This document shows positions 32,503 through 38,980 of a stretch of 38,980 nt of DNA, in pieces; within the stretch, counting starts at the first letter, position 1, and each line of letters starts with the position of its first letter. This DNA is from Zobellella denitrificans (lineage in GTDB: Bacteria; Pseudomonadota; Gammaproteobacteria; Enterobacterales; Aeromonadaceae), in the NCBI RefSeq assembly GCF_002237365.1, contig NZ_NMUO01000030.1, forward strand, positions 1 through 38,980, given 5' to 3'. Below the pieces are notes generated by a model, which did no database searches, had not been told where the DNA came from, and saw only the letters and a program-made list of their open reading frames with translations. A program made the position numbers and the translations under genes.

Positions 32503-34167
32503 ATGTGTTCCATTTTCGGTATTCTTGAACTCAAATCCGATCCCGCCGCCCTGCGCAGCCGCGCCCTGGAGTTGTCCAAACTGCTGCGCCACCGCGGCCC
32601 CGACTGGTCCGGCGTCTACAGCAGCGACAACGCCATACTGGTGCACGAGCGGCTGGCCATCGTCGGCCTGGACAGCGGCGCCCAGCCGCTGCTGAACCCG
32701 GCCAGGACCCACGCCCTGGCGGTGAACGGCGAGATCTACAACCACAAGGAGCTGGAAGCCACCCTCACCTGTGGTTTCGAGTTCCAGACCAAGTCCGACT
32801 GCGAGGTCATCCTCGGCCTCTACCAGGAAAAGGGCCCCGAATTCCTCGACGATCTGAACGGCATCTTCGCCTTCGTGCTCTATGACCAGGAGAACGACGC
32901 CTATCTCATCGGCCGCGACCACATGGGCATCATCCCGCTCTACACCGGTTACGATGAAGCCGGCAACTTCTACGTGGCCTCCGAGATGAAGGCGCTGACC
33001 CCGGTGTGCAAGACCATCAGCGAGTTCCCCCCGGGCCACCTGCTGTACAGCAAGGAAGGCCAGCCGCGCCGCTACTACCAGCGCGACTGGGAAAGCTACG
33101 ACGCGGTCAAGGACAACGTCTCCAGCGTGAGCGAGCTGCGCGAGGCGCTGATGGCGGCGGTCAAGCGCCAGCTGATGTGCGACGTGCCCTACGGCGTGCT
33201 GCTGTCCGGCGGCCTGGATTCCTCCATCATCTCCGCCGTGGCCAAGCTGTATGCCGACCGCCGGGTGGAAGACGACGGCAACAGCGAGGCCTGGTGGCCG
33301 CGCCTGCACTCCTTTGCCGTGGGCCTGGAAGGCGCCCCGGATCTGCTGGCGGCACGCAAGGTGGCGGATCACCTGGGCACGGTGCACCACGAGCTGCACT
33401 ACACGGTGCAGGAAGGCCTGGACGCCCTCAAGGACGTCATCTATCACCTGGAAACCTACGACGTCACCACGGTGCGCGCCTCCACCCCCATGTACCTGAT
33501 GGCGCGGCGCATCAAGGCCATGGGCATCAAGATGGTGCTTTCCGGCGAGGGCTCCGACGAGCTGTTCGGCGGCTACCTCTACTTCCACAAGGCGCCCGAC
33601 GCCCGGGAGTTCCACGAGGAGACGGTGCGCAAGCTCAAGGCGCTGCACATGTTCGACTGCCTGCGCGCCAACAAGTCCATGGCCGCCTGGGGCGTGGAAG
33701 CCCGGGTGCCCTTCCTCGACAAGGAATTCATGGACGTGGCCATGCGCCTGAACCCGGCCGACAAGATGTGCGGCAACGGCAAGATGGAAAAGCACATCCT
33801 GCGCGAGGCCTTCAGCGACCTGCTGCCCCATGAGGTGGCCTGGCGCCAGAAGGAGCAGTTCTCCGACGGCGTGGGCTACTCCTGGATCGACAGCCTCAAG
33901 GCCATGGTGGAAGAGCAGGTCACCGATCAGATGATGGCCACGGCGGCGTTCCGCTTCCCGCTGAACACCCCGGTCACCAAGGAAGCCTATTACTACAGAT
34001 CCATCTTCGAGGGCCACTTCCCCCAGGACTCCGCCGCCAACTGTGTGCCCTGCGGTCCTTCCGTGGCCTGCTCCACCCCCAAGGCGCTGGAATGGGACGA
34101 GCAGTGGAAGAACATGGCCGACCCCTCCGGCCGCGCGGTCAAGGGCGTGCATACCCAGTCCTACTGA
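32503..34167 (+). CDS. asnB: Asparagine synthase B (glutamine-hydrolysing)
   Basis: A 554-residue cytoplasmic enzyme, exactly the length of E. coli AsnB, making asparagine from aspartate, ATP and glutamine. The N-terminal class II glutaminase domain starts with the nucleophile Cys2 (MCSIFGI) and has RHRGPDWSG and LAVNGEIYNH. The synthase domain has the ATP pyrophosphatase loop LLSGGLDSSIISA (near residue 235), VLSGEGSDELFGGY, and VEARVPFLDKEFMD. AAGGAC lies a few bases before the ATG. It is monocistronic. REP-like hairpins follow it. Confidence 0.97.
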   Translation: MCSIFGILELKSDPAALRSRALELSKLLRHRGPDWSGVYSSDNAILVHERLAIVGLDSGAQPLLNPARTHALAVNGEIYNHKELEATLTCGFEFQTKSDCEVILGLYQEKGPEFLDDLNGIFAFVLYDQENDAYLIGRDHMGIIPLYTGYDEAGNFYVASEMKALTPVCKTISEFPPGHLLYSKEGQPRRYYQRDWESYDAVKDNVSSVSELREALMAAVKRQLMCDVPYGVLLSGGLDSSIISAVAKLYADRRVEDDGNSEAWWPRLHSFAVGLEGAPDLLAARKVADHLGTVHHELHYTVQEGLDALKDVIYHLETYDVTTVRASTPMYLMARRIKAMGIKMVLSGEGSDELFGGYLYFHKAPDAREFHEETVRKLKALHMFDCLRANKSMAAWGVEARVPFLDKEFMDVAMRLNPADKMCGNGKMEKHILREAFSDLLPHEVAWRQKEQFSDGVGYSWIDSLKAMVEEQVTDQMMATAAFRFPLNTPVTKEAYYYRSIFEGHFPQDSAANCVPCGPSVACSTPKALEWDEQWKNMADPSGRAVKGVHTQSY

Positions 34168-34182
34168 TCAGGGCGCTTGAAA

Positions 34183-34340
34183 TCGACCCTAGGGCCCAGG
34201 CTGTAGGGTCGAATTTATTCGACCGGGCGCGGCGCCGTGGTCGGGTGGTCCACTGAAGTGAACCCTACGGCCAACCCGGCGTTCCAACCTGGCATGGCGC
34301 CGTGACGGGCTGGTTCTGTAGGGTCGAATTTATTCGACCG
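34183..34340. repeat. Pair of REP-like hairpin elements downstream of asnB
   Basis: The hairpin GGTCGAATTTATTCGACC occurs at 34207-34224 and again at 34322-34339, each preceded by CTGTAG and followed by a GC-rich tail. The first is also flanked by TCGACCCTA (34183-34191), which pairs with TAGGGTCGA (34204-34212). Elements of this kind are usually scattered in many copies through a genome. They fill most of the gap 34168-34435, which holds no gene. Confidence 0.8.
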
Positions 34341-34435
34341 AGCCCGGGGCCCGATTGCCGAGGCGCCCCACCCGACTTGCCGCCTCGGGTCGCCCGGTTT
34401 ACACTGCCCGCCCGTTCCGCTTTGCCCAAGAATCC

Positions 34436-35716
34436 ATGTCTTCCCATCCCGGCGGCACCCAGGTGCTGCGCCAACAGGGTTTTCTGCCCTTTCTGATCGC
34501 CCGGCTGGCGGCGGTGTTCGCCATGCAGATCCAGGCGGTGGTGGTGGCCTGGCAGGTGTACGACCTGACCCGGGATCCCCTGGCCCTGGCCTACGTGGGC
34601 CTGGCCCAGTTCATTCCCATGCTGCTATTGCTGCTGCCGGCCGGCGATCTGGCCGACCGCCACTCCCGCAAGCGCCTGCTCGCCGGCAGCTGGCTGGTGC
34701 AGGCCCTGTGCAGCGGCCTGCTCCTGCTGCTGTCGCTCTCCCCCCTGCCGGAAGTCCGCTACTACTACGCCGTGCTGGTGCTCTACGGCAGCGCCCGGGC
34801 CTTCACCGGCCCCACCCTGCAAAGCCTGCTGCCGCAAATCGTGCCCCGCGGCCAGCTGGCCCGGGCCATCGCCGTCAACAGCATGATCATGAAGCTTGCC
34901 GTCATCGGCGGTCCCCTGGTGGGCGGCCTGCTCTACGCCCTGGGCGGCAGCCTGGCCTACGGCGTCTGCCTGGGCGCCTTCCTGCTTGCCCTGCTGCTGC
35001 TGACCCCGGTGCGGGCCCGCTACGCCGGCGGCGCCAAACCGCCGGAAGCCACCGCCTGGCACCGCTTCACCGCCGGCATCGGCTATATCCGCTCGCGCCC
35101 CGTCATCCTCGGCGCCATCTCACTGGACCTGTTCGCGGTGCTGCTCGGTGGCGTGGTGGCGCTGCTGCCGATCTATGCCCAGGAGGTGCTGATGGTGGGG
35201 CCGGAGGGACTGGGCGCCCTGCGCAGCGCCATCGCCCTCGGCGCCCTGCTGATGGGGGTGGCGCTCAGCACCTGGTCGCTCAACCGCCGGGTGGGGCCGG
35301 CCATGTTTGTCGCCGTCCTGGTGTTCGGCCTGGCCAACCTGGTGTTCGCCTTCTCCACCCTGTTCTGGCTGTCCTTCGCCGCCCTGCTGGTGGCGGGTGC
35401 GGCGGACATGATCAGCGTCTATATCCGCTCCACCCTGATCCAGCTGGCCACCCCGGACGAGATGCGCGGCCGGGTCAGCGCGGTGAACATGCTGTTTATC
35501 GGCTCTTCCAACGAGCTGGGGGAATTCCGCGCCGGCACCAGCGCCGCCTGGTTCGGCACCGTGCCCGCCGCCGTCATCGGCGGGGTCTCCACCCTGGCGG
35601 TGGCCGGCACCTGGATGTGGGGCTTCAGATCCCTGCTGCGGGTCGATCGCTTCGGCGACGTCGAGCCCCAGGCCATCCCGGAACAGCAGGGGCAGGCCGT
35701 CCGGCACCAGGCATGA
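34436..35716 (+). CDS. MFS transporter (EntS-like exporter family)
   Basis: A 426-residue inner-membrane protein with about twelve helices. The cytoplasmic loop after helix 2 has the MFS motif A (GDLADRHSRKRLLAG). The overall pattern (LIARLAAVFAMQIQAVVVAWQVYDLTRDPLALAYVGLAQFIPML, then YGSARAFTGPTLQSLLPQIV and TPDEMRGRVSAVNMLFIGSSNELGEFRAG) matches the MFS_3/EntS group, which exports siderophores or drugs. No siderophore genes are nearby, so the substrate is unknown. ATG 34436 is chosen; the upstream in-frame extension runs into the REP region. It is convergent with the lipoprotein gene after 22 bp. Confidence 0.9.
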   Translation: MSSHPGGTQVLRQQGFLPFLIARLAAVFAMQIQAVVVAWQVYDLTRDPLALAYVGLAQFIPMLLLLLPAGDLADRHSRKRLLAGSWLVQALCSGLLLLLSLSPLPEVRYYYAVLVLYGSARAFTGPTLQSLLPQIVPRGQLARAIAVNSMIMKLAVIGGPLVGGLLYALGGSLAYGVCLGAFLLALLLLTPVRARYAGGAKPPEATAWHRFTAGIGYIRSRPVILGAISLDLFAVLLGGVVALLPIYAQEVLMVGPEGLGALRSAIALGALLMGVALSTWSLNRRVGPAMFVAVLVFGLANLVFAFSTLFWLSFAALLVAGAADMISVYIRSTLIQLATPDEMRGRVSAVNMLFIGSSNELGEFRAGTSAAWFGTVPAAVIGGVSTLAVAGTWMWGFRSLLRVDRFGDVEPQAIPEQQGQAVRHQA

Positions 35717-35738
35717 CAACGGCCGGCGCCATCGGAAC

Positions 35739-36209
35739 TCAGTCGAAATACCATTCCCAGCGGATACTGGCGATGCGGTCCCCCTCCATCCGGAAGGTCA
35801 CGTTCTCGGTGGTTTCGCGGGACTGGTAGCGCAGCAGTTGGCGCCCTTCCCGGGCCGGGCGGCCCAGCTCGGCCACCAGCCCTGCCCGGTCGGCGCCGAC
35901 GTTCATAAAGGACGGCAGCCCCGGCTGGGGCGCGGACACCAGCAGCAGCAGCGGCATGCCGTTGGGGTTGGCCGCCGCCTCCGACAGGTAGGTCTGGACC
36001 ACCAGCCCCGGACAGCGCAGGGTCTCCACCTCGTCGATAAGGCCGGGCACATGGGGGTTTTCCACCTGCCGGTAGCTGAGCTGGGGCTGCTCGCATTCCC
36101 GGGCCAGCAACTGCTCGGCGATGTCGTTCAGCCGCCTCATGGCCTGTTCCTGCTGGCTGGCGCAGCCGGCCAGGGGCAACAACAACAGCCACCAGATATG
36201 AAGTTTCAT
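35739..36209 (-). CDS. Small lipoprotein of unknown function
   Basis: A 156-residue protein with a clear lipoprotein signal (MKLHIWWLLLLPLAGC, lipidated Cys16 in the LAGC box, then ASQQ, which favours the outer membrane). The mature part has two cysteines in CEQPQLSYRQVENP and ETLRCPGL that may form a disulfide, and ends in RMEGDRIASIRWEWYFD. I do not recognise a family. An excellent ribosome site (GGAGGTG) precedes ATG 36209. It is divergent from the cyclic-di-GMP gene (135 bp), so a shared regulatory region is possible. Confidence 0.82.
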   Translation of the reverse strand: MKLHIWWLLLLPLAGCASQQEQAMRRLNDIAEQLLARECEQPQLSYRQVENPHVPGLIDEVETLRCPGLVVQTYLSEAAANPNGMPLLLLVSAPQPGLPSFMNVGADRAGLVAELGRPAREGRQLLRYQSRETTENVTFRMEGDRIASIRWEWYFD

Positions 36210-36344
36210 GCGACACCTCCAGGCTCTCACCAGAGCATAATCCCAGTCCGGCGCCTTTGCATCCCGGGCTGCCCAAAGGCTTCTGTCTTCCCGGGCGGAT
36301 ATGGTAGTGTGGCCCATTCCAAGCCACCCAGGTATCAAGCGGAC

Positions 36345-38894
36345 GTGAAATTTCAAGACCCCGTAACGGCGGACCTGCCGGTCGAACGGCTGATGCAAAC
36401 CGGGCTGCTCAGTTGCGGCCCCGATACCCCGCTGCGTGAGGCGGCCGAGCGCATGGCCTCGCGCCGCTGCAGCTCCATGCTGATCATGGAGGGCGAGCGG
36501 GTGCTGGGGATCTGGACCGAGCGCGACAGCCTGCGCCTCGACTTCGGCAATCCCCAGGGCCTGCTCACCCCCATAGGCCAGGTGATGAGCACGCCGGTCA
36601 GCCACCTGCACCTGAGCACGCCCATGTCGGCGGTGGCCGAGCGGTTTCGCGCCGAGGGCCACCGGCACTTCCTGGTGGTGGACGATCAGGGCCGGCCCAG
36701 GGGCATCGTCTCCCAGACCGATCTGGCGCTGAAGCAGGGCCTGGAGCCCTACCTCGGCCTGCGCGAGGTGCACGAGGCCATGGACGGCCAGCCCCTGACG
36801 GTGGCGGGGGCGCTGTCCCTGGCCGAGGTGGCGGCCCTGATGTACCGGCAGGGGCAGGACGCCGCCGTGGTGGCCTGCGCCGACGGCGAATACGGCATCC
36901 TCACCGAGCGGGACATGGTCCGCTTCGTCGCCCGCCATCCGGGCAACACCCCGGTCGGCGGCCTGGCCAGCCGGCCGCTGCTGACCGTGAACCGGGGCGA
37001 CACCCTGCTGCGCGCCCGGGACCTGCTGATCGATTACCGGGTGCGCCACCTGGCGGTGCTGGACGACGACAACCGGGTGGTGGGCCTGCTCGGCTTTCGC
37101 AACATCCTCGATGGCGTCGAGCACCGCTACCAGCAGCAGCTGCGCCAGGCGCTGGAGCAGCGCGACCGGGCCCTCAGCCGCTCCCGCCTGAACCTGGAGC
37201 TGGCCGAACGGGTGATCGAGGCCTCCCTCGAAGGCATCATCATCACCGACGCAGAAGGCCGCATCGAGTTCGTCAACCCGGCCTTTTCCCACACCACCGG
37301 CTACAGCCCGGAAGAGGTGCTGGGCCGCACCCCGGCGGTACTCTCCTCCGGCCGCCACGACAGTGCCTTCTATGCCGAGATGTGGCGGACGCTGCGGGAA
37401 AGGGGTTACTGGCGCGGCGAGATCTGGAACCGGCGCAAGAGCGGCCAGCTCTATCTGGAGCTGCTGACCGTCACCGCCATCCGTGACGCCGAGGGGAACA
37501 TCGGCAACTACGCCGCCCTGTTCACCGACATCACCCATATCCGCGAAAACGAGGATCAGATCCGCCAACTGGCCTATTACGATCCCCTCACCCGCCTGCC
37601 CAACCGCCGCCTGCTGGAGGATCGCCTGGAGCTGGCCATCCGCCACGCCCACCGCCACCAGCGCCGGCTGGCGGTGCTGTTCATCGACCTGGATCACTTC
37701 AAGCAGGTCAACGACAGCCTGGGCCATGCCGCCGGCGACGAGTTGCTGCTCGAGGTGTCCCGCCGCCTCGGCGATCGCCTGCGGGAAGACGACACCCTGG
37801 CCCGGCTGGGCGGCGATGAGTTCATCGTGCTGCTGCCCGATCTGGAAGAGGCGGACGAGGTCACCCGCGTCGCCCGACGCCTGATCGACGCCATCGGCGA
37901 ACCCTTTCGCATCGGCCAGCAGAGCTTCCGTATCGGCTGCAGCCTCGGCATCAGCCTCTATCCCGACGACGCCACCGACGCCGAGGAGCTGGTGCACCAC
38001 GCCGATGCCGCCATGTACCGGGCCAAGCAGGAAGGGCGCAACGGCTACCGGCTGTTCCGCCGGGACATGCACCAGCAGGAACACCGCTGGTTGCAGATGG
38101 AAACGGCACTGCGCGACGCGGTGGAAAGCGGCGAGGGCCTCAGCCTGCATTACCAGCCCCAGGTCGATCCTGCCGGCCGGCAAGTGCGGGCCGCCGAGGC
38201 CCTGGCCCGCTGGCAGCATCCGGAGCTGGGGGCGGTGTCGCCCGCCGACTTCATCCCCCTGGCCGAGCGCGCCGGGCTTATGGTGTTCCTGGGCCGGCGG
38301 CTGATGCGCATGGCCGCCGCCCAGCTGCGGGCCTGGCTCGACGAGGGGCTGACACCGGTGCCGGTGTCGGTCAACCTGTCGGCCCAGCAGTTCTGGCAGC
38401 AGGATCTGCTGGCCGAGGTGCGCGACCTGCTCTTGGATTACCGCTTGCCGGCCGGGCTGTTCGGCCTGGAGCTGACCGAGAGCATTCTGCTCGACAAGCA
38501 GCAACAGGCGGCCCGGCTGCTGCAGGCGCTGCGCGAGCTGGGCTGTCCGCTGGCCATCGACGACTTCGGCACCGGTTATTCGTCGCTCAGCTACCTGCAC
38601 GCCCTGCCGGTCACCAGCCTGAAGATAGACAGATCCTTTATCCGCCAGCTCGGCGAATGCCGCAGCAGCAGCGCCGTGCTGGCCGCGGTGACCGGGCTGG
38701 CCCGGGAGCTGGAGCTGCAGGTGGTGGCCGAAGGCGTCGAAACCCCGGCCCAACTCGACGCCCTGGGCCGCTATCACCTGACCCTGGTGCAGGGCTGGCT
38801 CACCGGCCGCCCCATGCCGGCGGCCGAGTTCGCCGAGTCTTGTCTGAGCCCGGCAGCCCGGTCGGAGCGCTCCCGAAAGCTGCCGACATCCTGA
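36345..38894 (+). CDS. CBS-PAS-GGDEF-EAL cyclic-di-GMP signalling protein
   Basis: An 849-residue cytoplasmic protein with no membrane segment. Order of domains: four CBS motifs in two Bateman pairs (about residues 5-255), a short coiled coil (RYQQQLRQALEQRDRALSRS), a PAS domain (about 285-405, GIIITDAEGRIEFVNPAFSH), GGDEF (LARLGGDEF, 489-493), and EAL (Glu618-Ala-Leu in AAEALARW, plus DDFGTGYSSLSYL). Both catalytic signatures look intact, and an RxxD product-inhibition site (REDD) lies five residues before GGDEF, so it may make and degrade c-di-GMP. CBS pairs usually bind adenine nucleotides, suggesting energy-state control (inference). The start is GTG 36345, just before the first CBS; its ribosome site is weak. 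Confidence 0.92.
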   Translation: MKFQDPVTADLPVERLMQTGLLSCGPDTPLREAAERMASRRCSSMLIMEGERVLGIWTERDSLRLDFGNPQGLLTPIGQVMSTPVSHLHLSTPMSAVAERFRAEGHRHFLVVDDQGRPRGIVSQTDLALKQGLEPYLGLREVHEAMDGQPLTVAGALSLAEVAALMYRQGQDAAVVACADGEYGILTERDMVRFVARHPGNTPVGGLASRPLLTVNRGDTLLRARDLLIDYRVRHLAVLDDDNRVVGLLGFRNILDGVEHRYQQQLRQALEQRDRALSRSRLNLELAERVIEASLEGIIITDAEGRIEFVNPAFSHTTGYSPEEVLGRTPAVLSSGRHDSAFYAEMWRTLRERGYWRGEIWNRRKSGQLYLELLTVTAIRDAEGNIGNYAALFTDITHIRENEDQIRQLAYYDPLTRLPNRRLLEDRLELAIRHAHRHQRRLAVLFIDLDHFKQVNDSLGHAAGDELLLEVSRRLGDRLREDDTLARLGGDEFIVLLPDLEEADEVTRVARRLIDAIGEPFRIGQQSFRIGCSLGISLYPDDATDAEELVHHADAAMYRAKQEGRNGYRLFRRDMHQQEHRWLQMETALRDAVESGEGLSLHYQPQVDPAGRQVRAAEALARWQHPELGAVSPADFIPLAERAGLMVFLGRRLMRMAAAQLRAWLDEGLTPVPVSVNLSAQQFWQQDLLAEVRDLLLDYRLPAGLFGLELTESILLDKQQQAARLLQALRELGCPLAIDDFGTGYSSLSYLHALPVTSLKIDRSFIRQLGECRSSSAVLAAVTGLARELELQVVAEGVETPAQLDALGRYHLTLVQGWLTGRPMPAAEFAESCLSPAARSERSRKLPTS

Positions 38895-38922
38895 TCCTCC
38901 CGGCGCCGGGTCGGCGGCCCGG

Positions 38923-38980
38923 CTACAAGGCCACCGCCGCGCCGCTGACCCGGATGCCGCCCGCGGCCGGCACCCCCACC
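38923..38980 (-). CDS. Possible C-terminal end of a gene entering from the right edge
   Basis: On the minus strand the last 55 bp read open as VGVPAAGGIRVSGAAVAL and then TAG at 38923-38925. It could be the end of a convergent gene, but it is too short to test. Confidence 0.22.
   Translation of the reverse strand, partial: VGVPAAGGIRVSGAAVAL

Noticed and set aside
32479-34152. A 557-codon minus-strand ORF opposite asnB
   Set aside because: It is the antisense shadow of asnB caused by high GC; it has no family features and no ribosome site.
35739-38777. A 1012-codon minus-strand ORF opposite the cyclic-di-GMP gene
   Set aside because: Only its last 156 codons (the lipoprotein, 35739-36209) are real. 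The rest is antisense to the CBS-PAS-GGDEF-EAL gene with Gln/His-rich low-complexity sequence.

Overview
The window is high-GC chromosomal DNA from a gammaproteobacterium. I infer a marine or salt-adapted member of the Aeromonadales/Oceanimonas-Zobellella type, from sequence impression only. Supporting points are a YbiT that closely matches the enterobacterial protein, an E. coli-like tRNA-Ser(GGA), LpxM, NagD, PsiE, YbjN and AsnB of standard gammaproteobacterial length, and MotY of a sodium-driven polar flagellum. Several sodium- or anion-coupled carriers (DASS, NSS, SulP, two CPA2 antiporters) fit a salty habitat. I see no phage, insertion sequence or CRISPR array; most of the window is dense core genome.

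Layout. 1-2549 (-): hybrid sensor kinase, cut by the window start. 2619-6278: DASS carrier, DUF1127 protein, and an NSS amino-acid carrier with its 33-residue MetS-type subunit. 6281-6442: two adjoining heptamer repeat arrays. 6445-9838: pepsin-like (RimK-associated) protease, DUF3025 protein, LpxM with a tiny overlapping membrane ORF, TauE/SafE permease. 9921-11866 (-): adenine deaminase followed by motY. 12007-13521: mtgA and nagD. 13604-17752: two CPA2 cation/proton antiporters with a PII-like gene between them on the opposite strand. 17777-21167: psiE, SulP carrier, tandem universal stress protein, and a collapsed universal stress protein remnant. 21395-24153: cfa and ybiT. 24249-26054 (-): D-2-hydroxyacid dehydrogenase, secreted or membrane-tethered RNase Sa/barnase-like enzyme and barstar in an overlapping operon. 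26126-28547: cysQ, a second tandem USP, ybjN. 28601-29093: tRNA-Ser(GGA) preceded by two 137-bp tandem units, each carrying the first 21 nt of the tRNA. 29103-32061: an unrecognised membrane protein, a 2OG-Fe(II) oxygenase, a patatin-like phospholipase. 32503-38894: asnB, REP-like hairpins, an MFS exporter, a lipoprotein, and a four-CBS/PAS/GGDEF/EAL cyclic-di-GMP protein.

Functional links. Genes for ion balance and envelope upkeep dominate: carriers and antiporters, lipid A acylation, cyclopropane fatty acids, a peptidoglycan glycosyltransferase. The most unusual structures are the tRNA-Ser repeat cluster, the PII-like gene between two antiporters, the barnase/barstar-type pair in an ordinary metabolic operon, and the USP fossil. 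Several inverted repeats look like operators (upstream of the adenine deaminase, between the USP and ybjN, upstream of nagD and of the first antiporter).
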